Origin: Chimaeribacter coloradensis | Lineage (GTDB): Bacteria; Pseudomonadota; Gammaproteobacteria; Enterobacterales; Enterobacteriaceae | Assembly: GCF_002858715.1 (NCBI RefSeq) | Contig: NZ_PJZH01000001.1 | Location: forward strand, 433,231 to 497,230 | DNA: 64,000 nt | Direction: 5' to 3' | In this document: piece by piece, positions 1 through 8,897 of the stretch | Layout of the letters: each line of letters begins with the position of its first letter | How positions within the stretch are numbered: the stretch's first letter is position 1 | Notes under the pieces: model-generated | Seen by the model: the letters and a program-made list of their open reading frames with translations, nothing else | Databases searched by the model: none | What the model was told of the DNA's origin: nothing | Position numbers and translations under genes: made by a program

Positions 1-207
1 CAATACTAGAGAGATGGGCGTAAGGAGTCTTTAAGAATCATCCTAATCATTATGGCATTGTGACATAAATGATTACGGTGACTTAAGCATTTCAAGAGAA
101 CATGATTATTTATAATGATAAATAAACCGGTTTTCTGACAAGCGTCTTACGCTTTTATCAACGGGGGGATGGGCTTAGCGACGGGAAAATAACCGGGAAA
201 CGGCCGG
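1..207. other. Gene-free left edge
   Basis: No coding region that I can support lies here. The stretch is AT-rich, with a small hairpin near 139-153 followed by a short T run. In E. coli the sRNA gene rprA lies beyond ydiK, but I could not recognise an RprA-like sequence on either strand. Confidence 0.4.
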
Positions 208-237
208 GGCGGATTCAGTAACCCTACTGAATCCGCC
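208..237. terminator. Hairpin terminator downstream of ydiK
   Basis: Two perfect 13-base arms (208-220 and 225-237) enclose a 4-base loop directly after the ydiK stop codon. The T tract is poor on the minus side and moderate on the plus side, so it may act in both directions or only as an mRNA 3' stabiliser. Confidence 0.6.
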
Positions 238-247
238 TTAACTATTT

Positions 248-1351
248 TTATTTTAATTCATCCAGACCGTGCGCTGCGTCACGCATATCTTTTTCCGGTT
301 CCGGGGCCTCACTGACCCAGACCGAGATCAGACGGTAAGAGACCGCCAGCACCACCGGCCCGATAAACAGCCCGATCATCCCGAAGGCGAGCAAGCCGCC
401 GATCACGCCGGACAGGATCAGGATCATCGGCAAATCCGCCCCCATCCGGATCAGGACCGGGCGCAGCACGTTATCCAGCGTGCCCACCACGCAACTCCAG
501 ACCAGCAGCACCGTGCCCCAGGTGGTGTCGCCTGACCAGTAGAGCCAGATAATGGCCGGGATCAGCACCAGCAACGGCCCCAGCTGCGCCACGCACAGGG
601 TAAACATCACCACCGTCAGCAGCGTGGCATAAGGGATGCCGGCAATCGCCAGCCCGACGCCGCCCAGTACCGCCTGCACAATGGCGGTCACCACCACGCC
701 GAGCGCCACGGCGCGGATCGCCTGGCCGGCGAGCAGCACGGCGGCATCACCACGTTCCGCTGCCAGACGGAAAGCGAAGTGGCGGATGCCCATGCCGACC
801 TGCTCACCGCGGCTGTAGAGCAGGGCGCTGAACAGCACCATCAGCGCACAGTGCATAATAAAGCGGCCGAGGTGCGCTGCCTGAATGCCGACCCAGCTGG
901 CCGTGCGGCCGATGTAGGGCTGCATTTTCGCCATCAGGGCGCTGCCGCCGCCATCCAGCAGGCTGTGCCAGCCGTTGTAGAACTTGTCCCCGACCATCGG
1001 GATGTCATGCAGCCACTCCAGCGCCGGCAGTTGCAGCTTCGACGGGTCACTGGCGAGATCCACCAGCGGCGCGCCGTTCTCAATCGCGCTGTTGACCAGC
1101 AGGGCGATCGGCAGCACAAACAGCAGGATTAGCAGCAGCGTCATCACCACCACCGCCAGCGAGCGCCGGCCCCACAGCAGCGCCTGCACTTTAATCAGCA
1201 GCGGCCAGGTGGCGATGACCACCATGCTGGCCCAGGCAAAGCCCAGGATAAAAGGCTGTACCACCCAGATACTGGCGATGGTCATCAGCGAGATGAACAG
1301 CACGCCAAACATGATCTGGGGCAGATCATAATTCTTATTCGAATACATCAT
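248..1351 (-). CDS. ydiK: AI-2E family transporter-like inner membrane protein YdiK
   Basis: A 367-residue polytopic inner-membrane protein of the AI-2E/PerM family (E. coli YdiK is about 370 residues). Hydrophobic segments lie near residues 15-40 and 62-85, followed by a soluble stretch around 90-150 and a second block of helices from about 155 to 345, the usual layout of this family. The family name comes from the proposed autoinducer-2 exporter TqsA; the substrate of YdiK itself is not known. The gene begins with two consecutive ATG codons (1351 or 1348) and neither has a strong Shine-Dalgarno. It is divergent from ydiJ, as in E. coli. The identification is firm and the transport role is only family-based. 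Confidence 0.9.
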   Translation of the reverse strand: MMYSNKNYDLPQIMFGVLFISLMTIASIWVVQPFILGFAWASMVVIATWPLLIKVQALLWGRRSLAVVVMTLLLILLFVLPIALLVNSAIENGAPLVDLASDPSKLQLPALEWLHDIPMVGDKFYNGWHSLLDGGGSALMAKMQPYIGRTASWVGIQAAHLGRFIMHCALMVLFSALLYSRGEQVGMGIRHFAFRLAAERGDAAVLLAGQAIRAVALGVVVTAIVQAVLGGVGLAIAGIPYATLLTVVMFTLCVAQLGPLLVLIPAIIWLYWSGDTTWGTVLLVWSCVVGTLDNVLRPVLIRMGADLPMILILSGVIGGLLAFGMIGLFIGPVVLAVSYRLISVWVSEAPEPEKDMRDAAHGLDELK

Positions 1352-1412
1352 GGAAGGATCTCATCTCAAGAAAAGGCAACAATGCCAACGTCTAACCGCT
1401 AAATCATGGCGC

Positions 1413-1418
1413 ATTATA
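1413..1418 (-). promoter_or_regulatory. Candidate -10 element of ydiK
   Basis: On the minus strand this reads TATAAT, 62 bases upstream of the ydiK start. No good -35 is present at 16-18 bases, so an activator or a weak promoter is implied. The 306-base ydiK-ydiJ intergenic region holds no other gene I can support. Confidence 0.35.
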
Positions 1419-1657
1419 GGCATTTTTTCCCGCGGCAACGGGGATTAGTTGCAATCGCCTGCCTCAGAAAAGTTTATGGTAAGGTGACGGCGCGCAGAAA
1501 AAAGAAGTGTGGTAATTTTCTGTAGCGCTGCATGTGCCGCACGCCGCGACTCCTCAAACAACAACACGACAAGGCACGGCAGACGGGAAGGGCCTGTGCA
1601 TCCGGTTTTCCGGGGATCAGGCGTGAACACACTCTTATATGGACAGGGTCAATCGTC

Positions 1658-4600
1658 ATGATCCCACAGATTTCTCAGGCACCGGGGCTGATTCAGCGGG
1701 TGCTCGATTTTTTGGAAGCATTAGAGAAAAACGGCTTTAACGGTGACACCGCCACCAGTTATGCCGACCGCCTGACCATGGCCACCGATAACAGCGTCTA
1801 CCAGCTGATGCCGGATGCGGTGGTGTTTCCCCGCTCCACGGCGGACGTGGCCCTGCTGGCGCGGCTGGCGGCGGAAGAGCGTTTCCGCAGCCTGGTCTTC
1901 ACCCCGCGCGGCGGCGGCACCGGCACCAACGGCCAGGCGCTGAACAGCGGGATTGTGGTGGACATGTCGCGCTACATGAACCGCATCCTCGACATCAACA
2001 CCGAGCAGGGCTGGGTCAAGGTCGAGGCGGGGGTGATCAAGGATCAGCTCAACGCCTACCTGAAGCCGTTCGGCTACTTCTTCTCGCCGGAGCTTTCCAC
2101 CAGCAACCGCGCCACCCTGGGCGGCATGATCAACACCGACGCCTCCGGGCAGGGCTCGCTGGTGTACGGCAAAACCTCTGACCATGTGCTGGGGCTGCGC
2201 GCCGTGCTGCTGGGCGGGGAGATCCTCGACACCCGCGCCATGCCCACCGCGCTGGCGGAGCATCTGGCGAAAGAGGATTCGCCGATCGGCACCATCTACC
2301 GCACCGTGCTGACCCGCTGCCGCGAACAGCGCAGCCTGATCCTGGAGAAATTCCCGAAGCTGAACCGTTTCCTCACCGGTTACGACCTGCGCCATGTGCT
2401 GAGTGACGATCTCCAGACCTTTGACCTGACGCGCATCCTCACCGGTGCCGAGGGCACGCTGGCCTTTATTACCGAGGCGCGCCTCGACATCACGCCGATC
2501 CCGAAAGTGCGGCGGCTGGTGAACATCAAGTATGACTCCTTCGACTCCGCGCTGCGCAACGCGCCCTTTATGGTGCGCGCCAACGCCCTCTCCGTGGAGA
2601 CGGTGGATTCCAAAGTATTGAACCTGGCCCGCGAGGACATCGTCTGGCATTCGGTGAAAGATCTGATCAAAGACGTGCCGGACAAAGAGATGCTCGGGCT
2701 GAACATCGTGGAGTTCGCCGGTGACGACCATGACCTGATCGAAAACCAGGTCACGGATCTCTGCTCCCGGCTCGACGGCCTGATGTCCGACGGCAAGGAC
2801 GGGGTGATCGGCTACCAGGTGTGCGGCGAGCTGGCGGAGATTGAGCGCATCTATGCGATGCGCAAAAAGGCGGTGGGGCTGCTCGGCAACGCCAAAGGGC
2901 AGGCCAAGCCGCTGCCGTTTGCCGAAGATACCTGCGTGCCGCCCCAGCACCTGGCTGACTATATTGTGGAGTTCCGCGCGCTGCTCGACAGCTACGACCT
3001 CAGCTACGGCATGTTCGGCCACGTCGATGCCGGGGTGCTGCACGTGCGCCCGGCGCTGGACATGTGCGACCCGCGCCAGGAGGTGCTGCTGAAGCAGATT
3101 TCCGATCAGGTGGTGGCGCTCACCGCCAAATATGGCGGCCTGCTGTGGGGCGAGCACGGCAAAGGCTTCCGGGCCGAATACAGCCCGGCCTTTTTTGGCG
3201 AAGCGTTGTTTACCGAGCTGCGCCGCATCAAGGCCGCCTTTGACCCCGGCAACCGCCTCAACCCCGGCAAGATCTGCGCTCCGCTGAACAGTGACGCGCC
3301 GATGATGAAAGTGGACGCGGTGAAACGCGGCACCTTTGACCGGCGCATCCCGCTGGCGGTGCGGACGTCATTCCGCGGCGCGATGGAGTGCAACGGCAAC
3401 GGCCTCTGCTTCAACTTCGATGTGAAAAGCCCGATGTGCCCGTCGATGAAGATCACCGGCAACCGCATCCACTCGCCGAAAGGGCGGGCGGGGCTGGTGC
3501 GGGAGTGGCTGCGGCTGCTGGCAGAGCAGGGCGTCGACCCGCTGGAGCTGGAAAAACGGCTGGCGGAAAACCGCATCAGCCTGCGCGGCATGATCGAGAA
3601 GATGCGCAACAGCTGGCACGCCAACAAAGGCGAGTATGACTTCTCCCATGAGGTGAAAGAGGCGATGTCCGGCTGCCTCGCCTGCAAAGCCTGCTCGACC
3701 CAGTGCCCGATCAAGATTGACGTGCCCGGCTTCCGCGCGCGCTTCCTCCAGCTCTACCACACCCGCTACCTGCGCCCGGCCCGGGATCACCTGGTGGCCG
3801 GGGTGGAGAGCTACACCCCGCTGATGGCGAAAGCGCCGCGGGTGTTTAACTTCTTCTTCAAACAGCCCTGGGTGCGCGAGATGAGCCGCAACGCCCTCGG
3901 CATGGTAGACCTGCCGCTGCTCTCCAGCCCGACGCTGAAGCAGCAGCTGATCGGCCACCGCGCCGTGACCATGACGCTGGAACAGCTCGAAAGCGTGCCG
4001 AAGAGCCAGCGCCATGAGTATGTGCTGATTGTGCAGGACCCGTTCACCAGCTTCTACGATGCGGAAGTGGTCAGCGATCTGGTCTATCTGGTGGATAAGC
4101 TGGGGCTGAAACCGGTGCTGCTGCCGTTTGCGCCGAACGGCAAAGCGCAGCACATCAAAGGGTTCCTGGTGCGCTTTGCCAAAACCGCCGCTAAAACCGC
4201 CGACTTCCTCAACCGCATCGCCCAGCTGGGGATGCCGATGGTGGGGGTGGACCCGGCGCTGGTGCTCTGTTACCGCGAAGAGTACCGCGAAATTCTCGGC
4301 AGCCGCCGCGGCAGTTTCCAGGTGCAGCTGGTGCATGAGTGGCTGCAACAGGCGCTGGCCGCGCGGCCGGTACAGCAGATCAGCGGGGAGTCGTGGTATT
4401 TGTTCGGCCACTGTACCGAAACCACCTCGTTGCCCTCCAGCAGCCAGCAGTGGGCGGACATTTTCGCCCGCTTCGGCGCGAAGCTGGAAAACATCAGCGT
4501 GGGCTGCTGCGGCATGGCCGGCACCTATGGGCACGAGGCGAAAAACATCGCCAACTCGCTGGGGATCTATGAGCTCTCCTGGCACCAGTCCCTGCAACGG

Positions 4601-4711
4601 CTGCCGCGCCAGCGCTGCCTGGCGACCGGCTACTCCTGCCGCAGCCAGGTGAAACGCATCGAAGGCAACGGGCTGCGCCATCCGCTTCAGGCGCTGCTGG
4701 AGCTGGTATGA
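1658..4711 (+). CDS. ydiJ: FAD/4Fe-4S D-2-hydroxyglutarate dehydrogenase YdiJ
   Basis: A 1017-residue flavoprotein, nearly the same length as E. coli YdiJ (1018), which is reported to oxidise D-2-hydroxyglutarate. The N-terminal FAD-binding PCMH domain carries [12 protein letters not shown] near residue 82. It is followed by an FAD-oxidase C-terminal domain with [12 protein letters not shown], a ferredoxin-type cluster [12 protein letters not shown] near residue 672, and a terminal CCG domain with [12 protein letters not shown]. The open frame extends upstream to 1532. I chose the ATG at 1658 because the protein then begins MIPQISQAP like its relatives. It overlaps menI by four bases, so the two are probably co-transcribed. 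The YdiJ assignment is near certain; the precise substrate comes from the E. coli enzyme. Confidence 0.95.
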   Translation: MIPQISQAPGLIQRVLDFLEALEKNGFNGDTATSYADRLTMATDNSVYQLMPDAVVFPRSTADVALLARLAAEERFRSLVFTPRGGGTGTNGQALNSGIVVDMSRYMNRILDINTEQGWVKVEAGVIKDQLNAYLKPFGYFFSPELSTSNRATLGGMINTDASGQGSLVYGKTSDHVLGLRAVLLGGEILDTRAMPTALAEHLAKEDSPIGTIYRTVLTRCREQRSLILEKFPKLNRFLTGYDLRHVLSDDLQTFDLTRILTGAEGTLAFITEARLDITPIPKVRRLVNIKYDSFDSALRNAPFMVRANALSVETVDSKVLNLAREDIVWHSVKDLIKDVPDKEMLGLNIVEFAGDDHDLIENQVTDLCSRLDGLMSDGKDGVIGYQVCGELAEIERIYAMRKKAVGLLGNAKGQAKPLPFAEDTCVPPQHLADYIVEFRALLDSYDLSYGMFGHVDAGVLHVRPALDMCDPRQEVLLKQISDQVVALTAKYGGLLWGEHGKGFRAEYSPAFFGEALFTELRRIKAAFDPGNRLNPGKICAPLNSDAPMMKVDAVKRGTFDRRIPLAVRTSFRGAMECNGNGLCFNFDVKSPMCPSMKITGNRIHSPKGRAGLVREWLRLLAEQGVDPLELEKRLAENRISLRGMIEKMRNSWHANKGEYDFSHEVKEAMSGCLACKACSTQCPIKIDVPGFRARFLQLYHTRYLRPARDHLVAGVESYTPLMAKAPRVFNFFFKQPWVREMSRNALGMVDLPLLSSPTLKQQLIGHRAVTMTLEQLESVPKSQRHEYVLIVQDPFTSFYDAEVVSDLVYLVDKLGLKPVLLPFAPNGKAQHIKGFLVRFAKTAAKTADFLNRIAQLGMPMVGVDPALVLCYREEYREILGSRRGSFQVQLVHEWLQQALAARPVQQISGESWYLFGHCTETTSLPSSSQQWADIFARFGAKLENISVGCCGMAGTYGHEAKNIANSLGIYELSWHQSLQRLPRQRCLATGYSCRSQVKRIEGNGLRHPLQALLELV

Positions 4712-5127
4712 GCCTGTGGAAACGCACTACCACACTGGCGGCGCTCAACCAGATGAGCGCCGGCTGCCTGGTCGGGCAGTTGGGCATTCTTTTTACCCGG
4801 CTGGAGGCGGATCATCTGGAGGCCACCATGCCGGTGGACAGCCGCACCACCCAGCCGTTCGGGCTGCTGCATGGCGGTGCCTCGGTGGCGCTGGCGGAGA
4901 CGCTGGGGTCGGTGGCCGGTTACCTCTGCACGGAAGGGCAGCAGCAGGTGGTGGGGCTGGAGGTCAACGCCAACCACCTGCGGGCGGTGCGCCACGGCAG
5001 CGTGCGCGGCGTCTGCCGGGCGCTGCACAGCGGGCGCAGCCATCAGGTGTGGCAGATCGACATCTATGATGAGGCGGGGCAGCACTGCTGTGCGGCGCGG
5101 CTGACCACCGCCATCCGCAACGGCTAA
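4708..5127 (+). CDS. menI: 1,4-dihydroxy-2-naphthoyl-CoA hydrolase
   Basis: A 139-residue hotdog-fold thioesterase matching E. coli MenI/YdiI, which releases 1,4-dihydroxy-2-naphthoate from its CoA ester in menaquinone biosynthesis. The signature [16 protein letters not shown] is present, and Glu64 corresponds to the catalytic Glu63 of the E. coli enzyme (this protein is one residue longer at the N-terminus). The ATG overlaps the ydiJ stop as ATGA, indicating translational coupling. The next gene is convergent and only 15 bases away, with no clear hairpin between them. MenI enzymes accept several aryl- and acyl-CoAs in vitro, so other substrates remain possible. Confidence 0.94.
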   Translation: MSLWKRTTTLAALNQMSAGCLVGQLGILFTRLEADHLEATMPVDSRTTQPFGLLHGGASVALAETLGSVAGYLCTEGQQQVVGLEVNANHLRAVRHGSVRGVCRALHSGRSHQVWQIDIYDEAGQHCCAARLTTAIRNG

Positions 5128-5142
5128 ACGGGGCGTAAGTGC

Positions 5143-5547
5143 TTACAGCGGGTTCGGCACGCGTTTGACAAAATCGTCCTGGAAAGCGGTGGCTTTCTCC
5201 CAGATACCCAGCCGGGCGTAGTGCTGGCAGATAAGTTTCAGCGTATGGCGCGCAAAGTGGTAACACTGCACCCGGAACAGGTAAGCCCGTTCCGGGTTGT
5301 TGATCTCCATGATCAGCCGGTTATGGAGCTTGCACAGCGCATGGAGGTAACTCTCTTCGTCGCCGTTCATGGCGCAGAGGTTGGCCAGCTCCAGGCACTG
5401 GCGGTTAAAGCGGGTAAGCTGTTCAATTGTCGCCTGCGGGCGTTTCAGGGCGGCGTCGGCCATATAAAAGTCGACAGTGGCGTCGCGCACCTGAAATTTA
5501 TACTCATCGATTTTGCCCTGTAGCCAGGCATTAAATGACGCCGTCAT
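5143..5547 (-). CDS. Conserved-looking helical protein of unknown function under a Fur box
   Basis: A 134-residue soluble, mostly helical protein with no signal peptide or membrane segment; I do not recognise the family. It is not the 62-residue YdiH that E. coli carries at this position. The frame is open to an upstream ATG at 5565. That codon has no Shine-Dalgarno and sits against the Fur box, whereas the ATG at 5547 has GGAG five bases upstream, so I use 5547. A sigma-70 promoter overlapped by a perfect Fur 7-1-7 box precedes it. The sequence holds several Cys and His residues (for example CLELANLCAMNG and CKLHNRL) but no classical iron-sulfur or zinc motif. Neighbouring suf suggests a role in iron starvation; this is inference from context only. 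Confidence 0.75.
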   Translation of the reverse strand: MTASFNAWLQGKIDEYKFQVRDATVDFYMADAALKRPQATIEQLTRFNRQCLELANLCAMNGDEESYLHALCKLHNRLIMEINNPERAYLFRVQCYHFARHTLKLICQHYARLGIWEKATAFQDDFVKRVPNPL

Positions 5548-5568
5548 AGCGGCTCCGTAAATCATGAA

Positions 5569-5608
5569 TGATAATTATTATCATATGAATAAACGAGGCG
5601 GCGATCAA
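5569..5608 (-). promoter_or_regulatory. Sigma-70 promoter with perfect Fur box
   Basis: Bases 5569-5583 read TGATAATTATTATCA, a full match to the Fur 7-1-7 consensus and a palindrome extending one base further on each side. On the minus strand a -10 TATGAT (5580-5585) lies 17 bases from a -35 TTGATC (5603-5608), and the Fur box covers the -10. Iron-loaded Fur would therefore block the promoter of the 134-residue gene at 5143-5547. Confidence 0.8.
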
Positions 5609-5898
5609 TGGCTGTTTGCGTACTTTTTCATCTCTCGTTAACCGGAACATCACATCCTTTTTTAAACCGGTTTCGCTTCATAGTCAGGAGCTGTAAGATA
5701 AATAGGTATTGCCGATGAATGTTTAATGACCAATGGCTGTCTAAGATGTTACATGAGATATACCGTTAAGCATTAATCTGTTAACATTAAATTCACAACG
5801 ATTTCAACGCGTTCGGCCCGGCCGGCAGCGGGCATGAACCACAGCATGACCAGACCTGCCTGCCCGGCGCCCCGTCAGGAAAGCCCTCATCGGGATAC

Positions 5899-5943
5899 CC
5901 TCTCAAAACAAGAGGTTGAAGTGATTAATCTTATCACTAAGAT
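5899..5943 (+). promoter_or_regulatory. Candidate suf control region: inverted repeat, Fur-like box and weak promoter
   Basis: An inverted repeat CCTCT-N7-AGAGG (5899-5915) lies just before a weak -35 TTGAAG (5916-5921). A Fur-like box at 5922-5936 matches 11 of 14 consensus positions and fills the spacer ahead of a weak -10 TAAGAT (5938-5943). In E. coli, Fur and IscR compete at overlapping suf sites. The Fur-like match is what I see; assigning the repeat to IscR is a guess. Confidence 0.45.
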
Positions 5944-6003
5944 AGTCGCCATGAGACAGCGTTTCCTGACCGGCAGCGCCATTCAGGGCCAGCGCCGATA
6001 CAC

Positions 6004-6009
6004 TATAAT
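6004..6009 (+). promoter_or_regulatory. Candidate -10 of the suf operon
   Basis: A perfect TATAAT lies 89 bases before the sufA ATG, without a recognisable -35 at 16-18 bases. This fits an activator-dependent promoter, as for E. coli suf (OxyR, IHF, IscR). No gene is supported in the 550-base stretch 5548-6097. Confidence 0.45.
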
Positions 6010-6097
6010 TTTGGTAAGATCAGATTGGGTGACGCCGCTTTTTCGTTAACAGTGACGCGCGGCGCGCACAATTTTTGCTCATCACGAGGTGGTTACG

Positions 6098-6487
6098 ATG
6101 CAGACAGACAACACGTTGCCAAAGGAAAATGTCGGGACGTTCTCGCTGGAAGAGAATATCTGGCAGGGGCTTTCATTAACCGATGCCGCGGCCCGGCAGG
6201 TCAAAAAGCTGGTGGAGCAGGACCCGGAGGTCAAGGGGCTGCAACTGGCGGTGAAGCAATCCGGCTGTGCCGGCTTCGCCTACGTGCTGGATCTGACCAA
6301 AAATCCGGCCGCAGACGATCTGGTCTATGAGCGCGACGGTGCCCGGCTGTATGTCCCGCTGAAAGCGATGCCGTTTATCGACGGCACTGAGGTCGATTTC
6401 GTCCGTGAAGGGCTGAATCAGATTTTTAAATTCAACAATCCTAGAGCTCAGCACGCCTGCGGGTGTGGCGAGAGCTTTGGCGTTTAA
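6098..6487 (+). CDS. sufA: Fe-S cluster assembly A-type carrier
   Basis: A 129-residue A-type carrier that accepts iron-sulfur clusters from SufBC2D and passes them to apo-proteins in the cytosol. The three conserved cysteines are present: one in [10 protein letters not shown] and two in the C-terminal CGCGESFGV. An in-frame GTG lies nine bases upstream (6089), but the Shine-Dalgarno ACGAGG is correctly spaced only for the ATG at 6098. The N-terminus before residue 20 differs from E. coli SufA (122 residues) and is a little longer. First gene of the complete sufABCDSE operon, expected to be induced by iron limitation and oxidative stress. Confidence 0.96.
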   Translation: MQTDNTLPKENVGTFSLEENIWQGLSLTDAAARQVKKLVEQDPEVKGLQLAVKQSGCAGFAYVLDLTKNPAADDLVYERDGARLYVPLKAMPFIDGTEVDFVREGLNQIFKFNNPRAQHACGCGESFGV

Positions 6488-6498
6488 GTGACTCCAAC

Positions 6499-8028
6499 AT
6501 GACACGAAGCAATGTAGAAATTCCTGAGAACGTACAGGCTTGGGTCGGTGAGGGCAGCAAATACAAGGAAGGTTTCTTTACCCAATTGGTGACCGACGAG
6601 CTGGCCTCCGGCATCAATGAGGATGTGGTCCGTGCCATCTCCGCCAAGCGTAATGAACCTGAATGGATGCTCGACTTCCGGCTGAAGGCGTACCACGCCT
6701 GGACCAAGATGGAAGAGCCGCACTGGCTGAAAGCCTATTACAAGCCGCTCGACTATCAGGACTACAGCTACTACTCCGCGCCCTCCTGCGGCAGCTGTGA
6801 TGACGTCTGCGGCTCGCAGCCCGGCGCCACGCAACAGCCCTCCGCGGCGGATGCGCTGGGCGTGCCGGCGCTGGAGACCCACAAAAACTACCTGACCAGC
6901 GAAGTGGAAGCGGCGTTCAACCAGTTGGGCGTACCGGTACGTGAAGGGGCGGAAGTGGCCGTTGACGCCATTTTTGACTCGGTCTCCGTGGCCACCACTT
7001 ACCGTGACAAGCTCTCTGAGCATGGCGTGATTTTCTGCTCCTTCGGTGAGGCGATCCAGGAGTACCCGGATCTGGTGCGCAAATACCTCGGCACCGTAGT
7101 ACCGGCGCAGGACAACTTCTTTGCTGCGCTCAACGCCGCCGTCGCCTCTGACGGCACCTTCGTCTACGTGCCGAAGGGCGTGCGCTGCCCGATGGAGCTG
7201 TCGACCTATTTCCGCATCAACGCGGCCAAAACCGGCCAGTTCGAGCGTACCATCCTGATTGCGGATGAAGGCAGCTACGTCAGCTACATCGAAGGCTGCT
7301 CCGCACCGGTGCGTGACACCTATCAGCTGCACGCGGCGGTGGTGGAAGTGATCCTGCACAAAGACGCGGAAGTGAAATACTCCACGGTGCAGAACTGGTT
7401 CTCCGGCAGCAAAGAGAGCAGCGGCGGGATCCTGAACTTCGTGACCAAACGTGCACTGTGCGAAGGCAACGGCTCGAAGATGTCCTGGACCCAGTCTGAG
7501 ACCGGCTCGGCGATCACCTGGAAATACCCGAGTGTGATCCTGAAAGGGGACAACTCGATCGGTGAGTTCTTCTCTGTGGCGCTGACCAGCGGCAAACAGC
7601 AGGCGGACACCGGCACCAAGATGATCCACATCGGCAAAAATACCAAATCGACCATCATCTCGAAGGGTATCTCTGCCGGGCAGAGCCAGAACAGCTACCG
7701 CGGCCTGGTGAAAGTGCTGCCGGGTGCCGAGAACGCGCGTAACTTTACGCAGTGTGACTCGATGCTGATCGGGCCGGACAGTGCGGCGCACACTTTCCCT
7801 TACGTGGAAGTGCGCAACAACAGCGCCCAGCTCGAACACGAGGCCACCACCTCGAAAATTGGTGACGACCAGCTCTTCTACTGCCTGCAGCGCGGCATCA
7901 GTGAAGACGACGCGATCTCCATGATCGTAAACGGCTTCTGTAAAGACGTGTTCTCCGAGCTGCCGCTGGAGTTTGCCGTAGAAGCACAGAAACTGCTGGC
8001 GATAAGCCTCGAACACAGCGTCGGGTAA
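6499..8028 (+). CDS. sufB: Fe-S scaffold complex subunit SufB
   Basis: A 509-residue scaffold subunit of SufBC2D, on which nascent clusters are built with sulfur from SufS-SufE. The conserved cysteine in [11 protein letters not shown] and the histidine in [14 protein letters not shown], needed for assembly in E. coli SufB, are present. The protein is 14 residues longer than the E. coli form because of extra residues near 120-135, after [14 protein letters not shown]. The open frame extends upstream into sufA, but the ATG at 6499, eleven bases after the sufA stop, matches the family start. A 122-base gap with a hairpin separates it from sufC, unusually wide for this operon. Confidence 0.97.
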   Translation: MTRSNVEIPENVQAWVGEGSKYKEGFFTQLVTDELASGINEDVVRAISAKRNEPEWMLDFRLKAYHAWTKMEEPHWLKAYYKPLDYQDYSYYSAPSCGSCDDVCGSQPGATQQPSAADALGVPALETHKNYLTSEVEAAFNQLGVPVREGAEVAVDAIFDSVSVATTYRDKLSEHGVIFCSFGEAIQEYPDLVRKYLGTVVPAQDNFFAALNAAVASDGTFVYVPKGVRCPMELSTYFRINAAKTGQFERTILIADEGSYVSYIEGCSAPVRDTYQLHAAVVEVILHKDAEVKYSTVQNWFSGSKESSGGILNFVTKRALCEGNGSKMSWTQSETGSAITWKYPSVILKGDNSIGEFFSVALTSGKQQADTGTKMIHIGKNTKSTIISKGISAGQSQNSYRGLVKVLPGAENARNFTQCDSMLIGPDSAAHTFPYVEVRNNSAQLEHEATTSKIGDDQLFYCLQRGISEDDAISMIVNGFCKDVFSELPLEFAVEAQKLLAISLEHSVG

Positions 8029-8034
8029 CCGGCG

Positions 8035-8055
8035 CGGGAGCGGAATCGGCTCCCG
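8035..8055 (+). other. Intercistronic hairpin between sufB and sufC
   Basis: CGGGAGC (8035-8041) pairs perfectly with GCTCCCG (8049-8055) across a 7-base loop. No T run follows, so it is unlikely to be a full terminator. It could protect the upstream sufAB message or lower downstream expression. Confidence 0.55.
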
Positions 8056-8150
8056 TTCAGAACGTTATCAATGTTGAACAACACCGGATTTTGCGGTCAA
8101 GAGCGTGCAGGTCCACGCTGAACAGGGCGCAGGCGCGCTAAAGGACAGAC

Positions 8151-8897
8151 ATGTTAAGCATTAAAGATTTAAAAGTGAGCATCGAAGACAAGGAGATCCT
8201 CAAAGGCATCGATCTGGAGATCAAGCCGGGCGAGGTTCACGCCATCATGGGGCCGAACGGCTCCGGGAAAAGCACCTTGTCAGCCACGCTGGCGGGCCGT
8301 GAAGAGTATGAGGTCACTGACGGTGATGTCCTCTTCAACGGAAAAGACCTGCTGGAACTCGACCCGGAAGACCGGGCGGGGGAAGGGGTGTTCATGGCCT
8401 TCCAGTATCCGGTGGAAATCCCGGGCGTCAGCAACAACTTCTTCCTGCAGACCGCCGTGAACGCCGTGCGTAAATACCGCGGCCAGGAAGCGATGGATCG
8501 TTTTGATTTCGCTGATTTCATCGAAGAGAAGATTGAACTGCTCAAGATGCCGTCTGACCTGCTGACCCGCTCCGTCAACGTCGGCTTCTCCGGCGGTGAG
8601 AAAAAGCGTAACGACATCCTGCAGATGGCTGCCCTGGAGCCGTCACTCTGCATTCTGGATGAAACCGATTCCGGCCTGGACATCGACGCGCTGAAAATCG
8701 TCTCCAACGGCGTTAACGCGCTGCGTGACGGCAAGCGTTCGTTCATCATCGTGACCCACTACCAGCGCATCCTGGACTACATCAAGCCCGATTTCGTGCA
8801 TGTGCTGTATCAGGGTCGTATCGTGAAGTCCGGTGACTTTACCTTGGTCAAACAGTTAGAGGAGCAGGGTTATGGCTGGCTTACCGAGCAAGAGTGA
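8151..8897 (+). CDS. sufC: Fe-S assembly ATPase SufC
   Basis: A 248-residue soluble ABC-type ATPase that drives conformational change in the SufBC2D scaffold. Walker A is GPNGSGKS near residue 34, the signature is FSGGEKKRND near 150, Walker B is LCILDETDSGLD, and the switch histidine is in IIVTHYQRIL. Length and sequence match E. coli SufC (248). It overlaps sufD by 26 bases, so the two are translationally coupled. Confidence 0.98.
   Translation: MLSIKDLKVSIEDKEILKGIDLEIKPGEVHAIMGPNGSGKSTLSATLAGREEYEVTDGDVLFNGKDLLELDPEDRAGEGVFMAFQYPVEIPGVSNNFFLQTAVNAVRKYRGQEAMDRFDFADFIEEKIELLKMPSDLLTRSVNVGFSGGEKKRNDILQMAALEPSLCILDETDSGLDIDALKIVSNGVNALRDGKRSFIIVTHYQRILDYIKPDFVHVLYQGRIVKSGDFTLVKQLEEQGYGWLTEQE

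Noticed and set aside
1..207. RprA sRNA downstream of ydiK
   Set aside because: Synteny made me look for it, but neither the 5' stem nor the conserved terminator sequence is recognisable.
1721..3157. 478-codon open frame on the minus strand inside ydiJ
   Set aside because: Antisense shadow produced by high GC and biased third positions; composition rich in His, Arg, Gln and Ala, no start signal, and ydiJ is certain.
5834..6049. 71-codon plus-strand frame upstream of sufA
   Set aside because: Runs through the suf promoter elements, has no Shine-Dalgarno and no recognisable protein pattern.
6089..6097. GTG start for sufA nine bases upstream
   Set aside because: The Shine-Dalgarno ends directly against this GTG, leaving no spacing; the ATG at 6098 is properly spaced.
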